From Anabaena cylindrica PCC 7122 (GTDB lineage: Bacteria; Cyanobacteriota; Cyanobacteriia; Cyanobacteriales; Nostocaceae): 64,000 nt of DNA. Position 1 is the first letter of the stretch. Each line of letters begins with the position of its first letter. Below, in pieces: positions 41,330 to 50,229 of this stretch. The DNA is taken from contig NC_019771.1 in the NCBI RefSeq assembly GCF_000317695.1, positions 1,568,001 to 1,632,000 of the forward strand, in the 5' to 3' direction. The translations under genes and the position numbers were made by a program. Below the pieces are notes generated by a model. The model had not been told where the DNA came from. It saw only the letters and a list, made by a program, of their open reading frames with translations, and searched no databases.

Positions 41330-43393
41330 ATGTCTTACCCGATTCCGTCCAAAATGTGGCAGCGCGTCAGTATTTTAACGTTCTTATTATTACTACCAAC
41401 AGTAGGAATTGCCGTTTTAAATCAGTCTCTGACAAAAGCAATTCCCACCAATCAGACTACCTCAGCCAACTCTATTCTCCCCAATAACTCGAATTATCAA
41501 GTACTCCAGGCATTAGTCAACAATTATAGTTGTGTCGTTTCCGTTCCCAACTTTGGCACTCTTCCCGTCGCCCGCACAGAATTTGCTACAGTCTTGAATA
41601 CTTGTTCACAACGAATCAATGAACTAATAGCAAATAACCCCACCACAGTTGCCCAAACAGACCTGCAAACTCTACAACGCTTACAAAAAGAATTTGCCCC
41701 AGAATTAGTAACCCTCAATAATCCCAAAGATGAATTAGAGGCTCAAACTAACATCGCTCCTACTCAAGATACCAGAGAACGCATTCAAGACCAGTCTACT
41801 CGCAAGACTAACCCGTCAGGTGTAATCACGGCAAAACCTCTGAATTTACCACCTAGTTCCCCTGTCACGTCTAATGTTAACCGTTACAGTATTCCTAAAC
41901 GCACAGTTGGGGGTGGCATTAATGGTATGATTGCCCCCGAACCTGAAATCAGTCGGCAATTCAACACAGAGAACTATAACCGAATTGATGATAATCCCTT
42001 TCATCGTGTTGGTAATGACCCTCTTTCTACCTTTTCCATAGATGTAGATACGGCATCATATAGTAATATGCGACGGTTTATTACCCAAGGGCAATTACCA
42101 CCCAAAGATGCAGTACGAATAGAAGAATTGATTAACTACTTCACCTATAATTATCCTCAACCAACAGGAAATAGACCTTTTTCCGTCACCACTGAAGTGA
42201 CTGCTGCCCCCTGGAATCCCCAACATAAATTAGTACAAGTAGGTTTGCAAGGAAAACGTTTAGAGAGTGAAACCTTACCACCAAGTAACCTTGTATTTCT
42301 AATTGATGTCTCCGGTTCTATGGGTGAACCCAACAAATTACCCTTGGTAAAACAGTCTTTAAAATTGCTAGTGAATAAACTCAGTCCTGAAGACAGGGTA
42401 AGTTTGGTAGTTTATGCCGGAAATGCGGGTGTAGTCTTACCTGCTACCCCTGGAAGTCAAAAAACAAAAATTCTGGCAGCCATTGACCGCTTAGAAGCCG
42501 GAGGTTCTACTGCTGGTGGTCAAGGGATTGAATTAGCTTACAAAATCGCCAAACAAAACTTCCTCAAATCTGGTAATAACAGAGTTATTTTAGCCACTGA
42601 TGGAGATTTTAACGTCGGGGTTTCCAGCGATGCTGAATTAACTCGATTAATTGAACAGAAGCGAGACCAGGGAATTTTTCTTACAGTTATAGGATTTGGT
42701 ACTGGTAACTATAAAGATGGAAAAATGGAACAACTAGCTGATAAGGGTAATGGCAACTATGCCTATATTGATACCTTATTAGAAGCTAAAAAAGTCCTAG
42801 TTAATGACATTCGGGGAACGCTGTTTACTATTGCCAAAGATGTGAAAATTCAGGTGGAATTTAATCCTGCTAAAGTGCAAGCATACCGCTTGATTGGCTA
42901 TGAAAATCGCCTGTTGCAAAACCAAGATTTCAATGATGATAAGAAAGATGCAGGGGAAATTGGCGCTGGTCATTCGGTGACAGCACTATATGAAATTATT
43001 CCTACTGACATGAAAAGTGATGTGAAACTACCAGATATAGACCCTTTGCGTTATCAGCGTTCTGGTGTAACTGCGACCGATACTGCTGATAATGAGATGA
43101 TGTTGGTGAAACTCCGCTATAAGTTACCCCAGGACAACACCAGTCAATTAATTACTCAGACTATCAAAGATAGTGAATTCAACGCTAACCAAACACCATC
43201 GACTAATTTGAGATTTGCTGCTGCGATCGCTACTTTTGGGATGATAATACGTGATTCTGAGTACAAAGGGAATGCTAACTATGATTTGGTAATGAAATTA
43301 GCAACTCAAGGTCAGGGGGAAGATCAGGAAGGTTATCGCGGTGAGTTTATTCGCTTAGTGGAGCAATCTAGGGAGTTAATGACCAGGAAGTGA
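41330..43393 (+). CDS. vWA-domain protein with porin-like SLH N-terminus
   Basis: 687 residues. Residues 10-32 are a signal/anchor segment. Residues about 55-105 (YQVLQALVNNYSCVVSVPNF, ARTEFATVLNTCSQRINEL) then DLQTLQRLQKEFAPELVTL look like the degenerate SLH motif plus coiled coil that open cyanobacterial SomA/OprB-type porins. Residues about 210-280 are the vWF_A N-terminal domain (FSIDVDTASYSNMRRFI), and the vWA domain starts LVFLIDVSGSMGE with the MIDAS DxSxS at 326-330. A YfbK-type C-terminal domain follows. It probably sits in the periplasm bound to peptidoglycan. It diverges from the 377-residue gene, sharing an upstream region of about 140 bp. Confidence 0.85.
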   Translation: MSYPIPSKMWQRVSILTFLLLLPTVGIAVLNQSLTKAIPTNQTTSANSILPNNSNYQVLQALVNNYSCVVSVPNFGTLPVARTEFATVLNTCSQRINELIANNPTTVAQTDLQTLQRLQKEFAPELVTLNNPKDELEAQTNIAPTQDTRERIQDQSTRKTNPSGVITAKPLNLPPSSPVTSNVNRYSIPKRTVGGGINGMIAPEPEISRQFNTENYNRIDDNPFHRVGNDPLSTFSIDVDTASYSNMRRFITQGQLPPKDAVRIEELINYFTYNYPQPTGNRPFSVTTEVTAAPWNPQHKLVQVGLQGKRLESETLPPSNLVFLIDVSGSMGEPNKLPLVKQSLKLLVNKLSPEDRVSLVVYAGNAGVVLPATPGSQKTKILAAIDRLEAGGSTAGGQGIELAYKIAKQNFLKSGNNRVILATDGDFNVGVSSDAELTRLIEQKRDQGIFLTVIGFGTGNYKDGKMEQLADKGNGNYAYIDTLLEAKKVLVNDIRGTLFTIAKDVKIQVEFNPAKVQAYRLIGYENRLLQNQDFNDDKKDAGEIGAGHSVTALYEIIPTDMKSDVKLPDIDPLRYQRSGVTATDTADNEMMLVKLRYKLPQDNTSQLITQTIKDSEFNANQTPSTNLRFAAAIATFGMIIRDSEYKGNANYDLVMKLATQGQGEDQEGYRGEFIRLVEQSRELMTRK

Positions 43394-43441
43394 TTGAGAT
43401 GATTTCGCTTAGACCAGGAATGAACTAACTCACCTTTACCC

Positions 43442-43703
43442 ATGACACCGACACAATTAGACGACTATCATCGCATGATTGAAATTGGCCTTTTAGCTAG
43501 TCGTCAGGTTGAACTACACCTATGCTGCTACATCAATTTCTGAATATTGGGTAGTAGATTTAAAGAATCAACAATTCAAAGTGTTTAGAGAGCCAATAAA
43601 TAGTGATTATTCCCAAGAATTAACCTTGACTTTAGGTGAAATATCTCCGTTAGCATTTCCAGAAATTAAAGTTTCTATTCAACGTTTACTAAAAGGGTTT
43701 TAA
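43442..43703 (+). pseudogene. Uma2-family endonuclease with internal deletion
   Basis: ATG 43442 reads MTPTQLDDYHRMIEIGLLAS then RQVEL, the start of a Uma2/DUF820 protein. The next frame from about 43515 reads YAATSISEYWVVDLKNQQFK then VFREPINSDYSQEL and ends SIQRLLKGF at 43703, the family's C-terminus. About 100 residues with the PD-(D/E)xK catalytic core are missing between them. Both true ends are retained. Confidence 0.75.
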
Positions 43704-43800
43704 TTTAATTATGTCTGTGATATGCGTAGCTAAAAGCACATTTTTTCACGACATTTTGAATATTATTGCTTATTGATAAATGACGAATAACTTTCACTTG

Positions 43801-43935
43801 TCAGAAATGTATACGTCCTGATAGAGATAATTCTGATGGACTGAGTTGGGTGAGTTCAATAGATTCACCGATTAACCAGGTGGCGAAATCGGCTGAAAAT
43901 GACTCTGCTAAAAAGCGACAGACATTATCAAACAT
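43801..43935 (-). pseudogene. Rpn/PD-(D/E)xK transposase-nuclease family, N-terminal fragment
   Basis: The reverse strand from ATG 43935 reads MFDNVCRFLAESFSADFATW then LIGESIELTQLSPSELSLSG before a stop at 43801. This is the recognisable opening of cyanobacterial Rpn-family (DUF4351-containing) proteins, usually about 250-300 residues. Only 44 residues remain and the catalytic domain is gone. Confidence 0.65.
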
Positions 43936-44340
43936 CGACGATTCCTATGTCGCGCTAGTTCCCTCCGGGACGCTTTGCGAACGCTATCGCCTCCATTCCC
44001 AAACGTTTTAATACCTGTAATACACTATAAAGCTCATTATCAGGATTTACCAAAGAAAACAGCCGTGAATTAGCATATTAATGAACCATCTTGATATTTC
44101 TCCTGACGAAATTTTGGCTCAAGTGTACAAAAAAAGCTATTAACCCTGAAACCTTTACTTCCGTATTTCTCACAAACAATGTAATCGCAATTTGTATAAC
44201 CCGTATAGAGAATCGGTGTTTGTTCAAAAATCAAATAGGAGTCCTATATCATTATTTTTTTAACTAGTTCCGTGGGTTTAAGTCCCCCGGTTCTATAATC
44301 GGCAAGTTTTGTGTTGGGGTTAAATCCCCATTACAAAACT

Positions 44341-44376
44341 TAATTACGAATTACGAATTACGAATTACGAATTATT
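44341..44376. repeat. 7-bp tandem repeat (AATTACG)
   Basis: About five head-to-tail copies of a 7-mer (AATTACG). Further shorter runs of the same unit occur near 44416, 44451 and 44493-44515, and single units near 51337. This is a short tandemly repeated repetitive (STRR) sequence of the kind known from heterocystous cyanobacteria. Confidence 0.75.
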
Positions 44377-44522
44377 TTAATCTAAAATCTAAAATTCCCG
44401 GTCAAAATAATTCGTAATTGATAATAATGCCTCCGGCAGGCGTAGCCAACGTAATTCGTAATTGCAATCAGTGGAGGCTTGTACCCTCTTTAATTACGAA
44501 TTACGAATTAGTAATTATTTGG

Positions 44523-47500
44523 TCAACCCTCATGAATTAATTGCAGTAATGCTTCCGTTGATATCTTGCCACTCATATCAGTACCTTCCAATAAACTATC
44601 CGCCAAATCTCGCTTGTGGTGATGTAATTCCACAATCTTGTCCTCAATAGTATCCTTAGCGACCAAGCGATAAATTGTTACCGGACGTTGTTGCCCAATC
44701 CGGTGAGCGCGGTCAGAAGCTTGATCTTCCACAGCGGGATTCCACCAAGGGTCTGTATGGATCACGTAATCAGCGGCGGTTAGATTCAGTCCTGTACCCC
44801 CAGCTTTCAAACTAATGAGAAAAACATCCCCATCCCCCGCTTGAAAGGCATCCACGCTTCTTTTCCGTTCTGCCATTGGGGTACTACCATCTAAATATTG
44901 ATATTTAATACTTTGTTTATCCAGATAATCGCGGATGATGTGCAGATGGTCAACAAACTGGCTAAACACCAACGCCTTATGGCGATTTTCCAGCAGTTCA
45001 TCCAGCACCTCACCAAAAAGTTGCAACTTAGAACTAGATAACTCAGTATCAGGCATTACCAAACTCGGATTACAGCAAGCACGACGTAGTTTCATAATCT
45101 CCGCTAAAACTTGCAAATGCTTCTGTCCTGCATCTGCATTACTTTCAGTTAGTTTAGATATAGCTTGACGACGCAAAGCCTCATAAAATGCTTTTTCCTC
45201 TTTACTCAACTCCACATGAAGCAGAATTTCAGTTCGGGAAGGCAATTCTTCTAACACCTGATTTTTTGTGCGTCGTAATAAGAATGGTTGAATTAGCTTT
45301 TTCAGTTTATTACGTGCTTGTTTATCCTGATATTTCTCAATAGGATTTGCAAAGCGTTGATTAAAGCTTTCAAAAGAACCCAATAACCCAGGATTAATAA
45401 AGCGGAACAAATTCCACAACTCACCGAGATGATTTTCAATGGGAGTTCCAGTTGTAAGCAGTTTAAAACTAGATTTCAGGTTCATGGCTGCCTGGGAACG
45501 TTTAGTAGACATATTTTTGATAGCCTGGGCTTCATCTAGCACTATTGTTTGCCAATCTACTTGAGCAAGCATCTGAGATACTTCTTCCTGTTGCAATAAA
45601 CCATAGCTACATATCAACATATCCAATGGTTGTAAACCATCTAATAATTTTTGACGGTTAGCACCTGAAAATTGCATAATATTCAGAGTTGGAGCGAATT
45701 TTTGCGCTTCACTCACCCAATTCATGCAAACGGAAGTAGGGGCAATAATTAAAGTTGGGCCTGCATGGGCATTTCTAAGAATGACTGCTAATGCTTGCAC
45801 GGTTTTACCCAGTCCCATTTGGTCGGCTAAACAAGCACCTACACCCCAATGTGCTAAACGTGCTAACCAACAGAAACCATCCATTTGATAGTCCCGTAAT
45901 TCGGCTTGAAACGTAGACGGGAGTTCTGGTTGCAGGTCTTGTACTTCTTTGAGTTTCTGGATATGTTCCTTCCAGTGTTTATCTGCTTTTAGCTTACCTA
46001 CCTCATCAACAAAATCTTCTAACCCTAATGTGGCTAAGGGGTGAAAACGCATACCTTTACCGTGTTTTTCCGAAAACATCCGTAATTCGTCAAGACGTTT
46101 ACGAAATGCTTGGGTTAAAGCTAAAAATTGACCGTCACCAAGGGGGATAAAACGGCTGGGGGTTTTTTCTAGAAGTGCTAGGAGTTGCTGCATATCCAGC
46201 ACTAAGTCATCATTTAATTTCAATTCACCAGTAGCTGCAAACCAATCTTGTTGACGTTGAATTGATAAATTAAAGTCTTTCAAGTCTGCATTGTGACTAA
46301 CCCGCAGTTTTTCTCCTTCTGGCCAAGCCATGACGACGCTGTTTCCCAGTGTTTGCAGTTCTAGCAGCAGTTCTAAACATTCCTCTGGGTCTTCTATTGT
46401 CCATTCACCATCTTGTTCTTCTGTTTGCGTTAAGGTGGGACAGGCGGCTATAGCAGCTTTAGCTAGTTTTTTCTCTTCTGATAGATTGCGTTTGGTTTGC
46501 AGACGTTTACCTTCAATTTCGGCAATGACTGTTTCACCACCTGCACCGGGACGGAAGTAAGGGCCACCTTGGGTAAAAGGACGGGATAAGAGGGTGATTT
46601 TCAAACCGGAATTGGCAGGTAAGAGGTGAATGTGGGGTAGTGTTTGGGCGGGGACTTCTTCTGCATTTTCTAGTCCACCACCGATGTCAGAATGGACGGT
46701 AACGATACCAGAGACGGCATTAATGGCTGCTAAAACTTGCTTTTGGGCGATCGCAGGTACGTTTAATTTGTTATCTTTACCAATAATCTCGGCAATGCGT
46801 CTGTGTTCAGTTTTAATTTCAATAACTTTGATGCGAGTTGGAGTTTCTTTAATATGCAGAATGTTCTGTGATTCTGGTAATTTGGGCGAAAATTCCAAGG
46901 TGAGACGACCTTGTTTTTCTTTTTTCACCAGTAGTTCTGGTTCTCCTTTGACAATTTCTACCCGGATATTAGGCGTGTCTTCCCAAAAAACCACTGGGTG
47001 TCCAATTAATGCCAAGATGGCTTTTTCGTTAAACATATAGTCAACTTTGCCATAATAGCCCTCACTATATGTCTGAATACAACTACAGACCCGCATATCT
47101 TGGGGTGTGACGTAATCAAATTCAGATAGTCCACTGCTAAGACGTTTAAGGGCTATGGGACGACCTTTACTCCATTCTCCTTTGGCATTAACTTTTTGTT
47201 CCTTGGGTTGTAAACTACATTGAACGGAATGGAAGGTGATGAACCATGCTAACCGCAGTTCTGACTCTGGTTTGCCAGGGGTTTGTGGTTGTTTCTGGAG
47301 ATTTGCTAGGGCATTGAGGCACATTTCCCAAGCTTCTTGGGGTTGGATGAGGTCTACTATGGTTTGGATGCCGCTATCTTCTCTTAGTGCTTCTGCTTGT
47401 TTTTTATAGTTACTACTGGGTTTGAGTCGGGATAGGAGTTCTGCGGTTTCCATTGCCAGCCAGTGATGACCGGATGCGATCGCTCTCCGATATAATGGTT

Positions 47501-48734
47501 CTAACAAATCAGGTAAGCGTTTTTTTGCACTCTCAGCATCCATCCAATAAAGACATAGTGAACAAAACAATGTTTGTAAGCTATTTTCTTCTTCCACCGA
47601 AGCAATATAGGCACTTACTACAAGTTCTTTTTGGGTAATATCACCTTGCTGGACTTGCAGTACCGTTTTCAGTCTGGCATAAACAAATGTGAGCCAATGA
47701 TCTGATTCACGGGACATTAATGTGGCGTAATCTTCTGCTTCTTTGAGGCGTTGTCCTGAACCATCTTTTAATAATGCTAGGATAAAAAATAACCCGCCCA
47801 TTGTATTAAAATATATTTGGCGTTTGCCTGTGGCTTTTTTTATAGCTTTGAGGGCATCTGTATAATATTTAATGGCTTGTTCATTTTCACCCCGCACAAA
47901 ACTCAACCAACCCCAATAAATAGCGGCGTTATTTTGATTTTCTTCTGATATCCGTTCTAAACAATCTTTTGCTTCTGCCGTATCACCACGTAATAGGAAT
48001 TGTTCTGCCAAAATCAGATGCAAAGAATCTGAAGAATATTTTCCAGGTTGATAACATTCTTCTTCTAGCATCATAAATGCATCTTCGCAGTCAGATAATT
48101 TTAATGCTGAATTGAAGAGGACACTTGATATACAGCTTTGATATAATTCTTCTGGTAGGGTGTTGAACCAATTTTCGTTAAATGGGTTATTGCATATCTG
48201 TTCAAAGATATTTTCTATGACTATTTTTTCTTCGTTATAACTATGGTTACGGTAATCTTCAATTTGCTTTTTAATAAAAATAGGGTCTTGGCGGTAAAGT
48301 CCAATGCGGATTTCTCTGATACACTGGCGGAGACTGCGGAACATCCGAGAATTTTTGTTCCAGTGATTACTTACTGGTAATGTTTCCTCTACGGCTTTAA
48401 CTAGGATCTCAAACTTTCCAGTTTCTACAGCATGACGAGTAGCAATTTCTGTGAGTAACGGATTGCATTCAGGACCTGATTTGCTTTCTTTGACTAGTAA
48501 AAGTGCTATTACCAATTTCTCAATTTGGTAATTGAGGGTTGTAGTAGTCCAAGGTCTATTCTTTTCGTCTAAGGCAGCAGTTTGCGAAAGACAACTGAGG
48601 AATGAATTTTTGTCTATTGGTGCATAAATTACCGAAAACAATTGGATGATCTTTTGGATAGCAGGGGATAAATCAAAGTATTTTTTAGCGAGTTGTGTTT
48701 GGAGTTGGGTGGAATTAGGGTTAAAATCGGACAT
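44523..48734 (-). CDS. SNF2-family DEAD-like helicase with TPR-like N-terminus
   Basis: 1403 residues. The first 450 or so are helical with TPR-like pairs (AEDYATLMSRESDHWLTFVY, LYRRAIASGHHWLAMETAEL). A middle region of about 450 residues is beta-rich and belongs to bacterial Snf2 N-terminal domains. The C-terminal third has motif I LADQMGLGKTVQAL, motif II IVLDEAQAIKN (DEAQ in place of DEAH), TGTPIENHLGELWNLF, and the second RecA lobe KALVFSQFVDHL...GGTGLNLTAADYVIH and DRAHRIGQQRPVTIYRL. Such enzymes translocate on double-stranded DNA and remodel protein-DNA complexes. A GTG at 48752 adds six residues; ATG 48734 is preferred. Confidence 0.9.
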   Translation of the reverse strand: MSDFNPNSTQLQTQLAKKYFDLSPAIQKIIQLFSVIYAPIDKNSFLSCLSQTAALDEKNRPWTTTTLNYQIEKLVIALLLVKESKSGPECNPLLTEIATRHAVETGKFEILVKAVEETLPVSNHWNKNSRMFRSLRQCIREIRIGLYRQDPIFIKKQIEDYRNHSYNEEKIVIENIFEQICNNPFNENWFNTLPEELYQSCISSVLFNSALKLSDCEDAFMMLEEECYQPGKYSSDSLHLILAEQFLLRGDTAEAKDCLERISEENQNNAAIYWGWLSFVRGENEQAIKYYTDALKAIKKATGKRQIYFNTMGGLFFILALLKDGSGQRLKEAEDYATLMSRESDHWLTFVYARLKTVLQVQQGDITQKELVVSAYIASVEEENSLQTLFCSLCLYWMDAESAKKRLPDLLEPLYRRAIASGHHWLAMETAELLSRLKPSSNYKKQAEALREDSGIQTIVDLIQPQEAWEMCLNALANLQKQPQTPGKPESELRLAWFITFHSVQCSLQPKEQKVNAKGEWSKGRPIALKRLSSGLSEFDYVTPQDMRVCSCIQTYSEGYYGKVDYMFNEKAILALIGHPVVFWEDTPNIRVEIVKGEPELLVKKEKQGRLTLEFSPKLPESQNILHIKETPTRIKVIEIKTEHRRIAEIIGKDNKLNVPAIAQKQVLAAINAVSGIVTVHSDIGGGLENAEEVPAQTLPHIHLLPANSGLKITLLSRPFTQGGPYFRPGAGGETVIAEIEGKRLQTKRNLSEEKKLAKAAIAACPTLTQTEEQDGEWTIEDPEECLELLLELQTLGNSVVMAWPEGEKLRVSHNADLKDFNLSIQRQQDWFAATGELKLNDDLVLDMQQLLALLEKTPSRFIPLGDGQFLALTQAFRKRLDELRMFSEKHGKGMRFHPLATLGLEDFVDEVGKLKADKHWKEHIQKLKEVQDLQPELPSTFQAELRDYQMDGFCWLARLAHWGVGACLADQMGLGKTVQALAVILRNAHAGPTLIIAPTSVCMNWVSEAQKFAPTLNIMQFSGANRQKLLDGLQPLDMLICSYGLLQQEEVSQMLAQVDWQTIVLDEAQAIKNMSTKRSQAAMNLKSSFKLLTTGTPIENHLGELWNLFRFINPGLLGSFESFNQRFANPIEKYQDKQARNKLKKLIQPFLLRRTKNQVLEELPSRTEILLHVELSKEEKAFYEALRRQAISKLTESNADAGQKHLQVLAEIMKLRRACCNPSLVMPDTELSSSKLQLFGEVLDELLENRHKALVFSQFVDHLHIIRDYLDKQSIKYQYLDGSTPMAERKRSVDAFQAGDGDVFLISLKAGGTGLNLTAADYVIHTDPWWNPAVEDQASDRAHRIGQQRPVTIYRLVAKDTIEDKIVELHHHKRDLADSLLEGTDMSGKISTEALLQLIHEG

Positions 48735-48752
48735 GGTACTAATAATTGACAC

Positions 48753-49235
48753 CGTTGTTAGGTATCTGGTGTAGATGTGCCAAAGCTGTAGAGCTTTTAA
48801 CTGGAATATTACCTTTTAGGTTATCAGATACATTGCTAGATTTTTTCAAAGTTTGGATCATTAAACATTTAATAACCTGCAATTCTGATTTAACCTGGAA
48901 TAGTGCGTTAATTTTTGCTCTAGCGCAGCCATATCCGTAATCTACCAGGCACTTAACACATATTGTAACAGTGTTATAAGGCTGAAAAGCAGATATAGCA
49001 GGGGTCTCCAGACCATCTTGCAGGAAATTACACATATCTCAGCTTGGGGTTTCAAACAGCGTTAATGAATCGCTCCGCAGTGATAGCGTACCCTACGGGA
49101 TCTTGCTACAGTGAAATTGATGCTGCTTCAAATAATGGTGTGGATGATGCCCGTCGTAACAATAGGAAATTACAAGGATCTCGGCTCACTTTTTTACTCA
49201 GCATTGTTGCGGTGAACTTTGATGAAAAATTCATA
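48753..49235. other. intergenic region with dispersed repeat
   Basis: 483 bp upstream of the helicase gene and downstream of the GUN4 gene. It includes G/C-rich short repeats near 49067-49105 (GCTCCGCAGTGATAGCGTAC) and a 14-codon stretch resembling DnaX. Reverse-strand frames here lack protein character. Confidence 0.35.
49113..49154 (+). pseudogene. possible DnaX (clamp-loader) fragment
   Basis: Reads EIDAASNNGVDDAR, which matches the sensor-like EIDAASNxGVDxxR motif of DNA polymerase III gamma/tau subunits. Only 14 residues agree and neighbouring sequence does not fit, so chance or a tiny recombination scar is possible. Confidence 0.35.
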
Positions 49236-49838
49236 CTAAATCTTGCAAAATGCCGCACGGGGAATAAAACGCCAACCACTAGCACCACCAAAACCACCAC
49301 CAACACCATAATCTGATAGAGGAATACCAGGTAAATGTCCTGGAGGAGCTTTCAAGGAATAATTGAGATTATTAGTATTAATAGTCCGATAACCACCGAT
49401 AACTGTTGAATCTTTTGTATACCAGCCAACACGAATCACAAATTTTCTGTAGATATTCTCATCAAAATTCGCTTTACCTCCAAAATTTTGCCAAATTTTG
49501 CGCTGAACACTAAAACCAAATCGGTTTTTACTAGACTTGAGCCAAAGTTGGTTTAAAATACCAAGATGATTACAGGGAAAGTTATTCATTTCATCAGAGG
49601 TAAGATAATTATCACCAGATTTTGAAAACATCGCCATTTGTTTCCAAGTTTCTAAGTCAGCTTCTTTCCATTTACCTGCTGCTAATAATTTTTTCAGTTG
49701 AGTGTAATTTGGTTTTTTAGATATGTAGGAATGTGAATTAGGTTTTGGTTTTGACCCTATACTTGAGGGAACTATGCTACATAGAGTTATCATTCCACAA
49801 AAAATAGACAGTAAGCACTTGGTTGGAGAAGTTATCAT
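49236..49838 (-). CDS. secreted GUN4-domain protein
   Basis: 200 residues. Residues 1-28 form a signal peptide (CLLSIFCGMITLCSIVPSSI). The GUN4 domain starts at about 42: NYTQLKKLLAAGKWKEADLE then TWKQMAMFSKSG, followed by LWLKSSKNRFGFSVQRKIWQ and KAPPGHLPGIPLSDYGVGGG. GUN4 proteins bind porphyrins and activate Mg-chelatase, but many cyanobacteria have extra GUN4-domain proteins with other attachments. A signal peptide makes a role in chlorophyll synthesis unlikely. A MITE lies in its promoter region. Confidence 0.8.
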   Translation of the reverse strand: MITSPTKCLLSIFCGMITLCSIVPSSIGSKPKPNSHSYISKKPNYTQLKKLLAAGKWKEADLETWKQMAMFSKSGDNYLTSDEMNNFPCNHLGILNQLWLKSSKNRFGFSVQRKIWQNFGGKANFDENIYRKFVIRVGWYTKDSTVIGGYRTINTNNLNYSLKAPPGHLPGIPLSDYGVGGGFGGASGWRFIPRAAFCKI

Positions 49839-49868
49839 AATTTGATGTTAAAGATATATTGCTGATTA

Positions 49869-49987
49869 TATAGCAATTTCCAAGCTCATGAAATACACCC
49901 CACCCACTTGTGTGTACACCGTAGCCTTGGTAAGGGGAGGGTTGGGGAGGGGTAATTTTGTATCTAACTAGAGTGGGAAAGACTATA
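49869..49987 (+). repeat. MITE copy C
   Basis: 119 bp with ends TATAGCAATTTCCAAGCTC and GAGTGGGAAAGACTATA. It retains CACTTGTGTGTACACCGTAG from one end of the nested element, directly followed by CCTTGGTAAGG, so it looks like a nested copy that later lost most of the insert. Located about 30 bp upstream of the GUN4 gene start. Confidence 0.8.
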
Positions 49988-50131
49988 TACGTATTTTCTA
50001 AGGTACAATACATTTATTGTCAATCTAAAATTTATAGGAGACTCCCACTACAGATGATTAACTGATATAATTTGACCTGGAAGTGAGCAAATCAAAAAAG
50101 CATTTATCGCAAATTTCCTAATATTATGATT

Positions 50132-50191
50132 ATGGTTGTTGTAGCGATTCTCACGGCAGGAAAAGGAACAAGAATGAAATTTCTGAGATAG
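50132..50191 (+). pseudogene. glmU: GlmU N-terminal fragment
   Basis: ATG 50132 reads MVVVAILTAGKGTRMKFLR then TAG. AILTAGKGTRMK is the nucleotide-binding loop (LAAGxGTRM) at the very start of the bifunctional UDP-GlcNAc pyrophosphorylase GlmU, and MVVVAIL is its cyanobacterial opening. Only 19 codons remain. The essential full gene must be elsewhere in the genome. Confidence 0.65.
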
Positions 50192-50229
50192 ATTATCCTA
50201 GGTACTTAAAAACGATTTCAGTTAGACTT

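Larger units (their letters stand above)
43704..44522. other. 819-bp region of fragments and repeats
   Basis: Between the Uma2 relic and the SNF2 helicase gene. It contains a 21-bp sequence at 43726-43746 shared with 22459-22479, a fragment of an Rpn-type gene (43801-43935), dispersed G/C-rich short repeats near 43950-43990, a 20-codon plus-strand scrap MNHLDISPDEILAQVYKKSY at 44081-44143, and 7-bp tandem repeats at 44341-44376. No intact gene is seen. Confidence 0.5.

Noticed and set aside
44341..44520. Repeated AATTACG units as a possible CRISPR array
   Set aside because: Units are 7 bp and head to tail with no spacers; this is an STRR-type repeat. No CRISPR array or cas gene was found anywhere in the window.
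46330..47040. Plus-strand Ser/Leu-rich frames inside the SNF2 helicase gene
   Set aside because: Composition typical of antisense shadow; no start signals or motifs.
48739..49035. Minus-strand 98-codon frame upstream of the helicase gene
   Set aside because: No recognisable family, no ribosome binding site, and it overlaps the likely helicase promoter.
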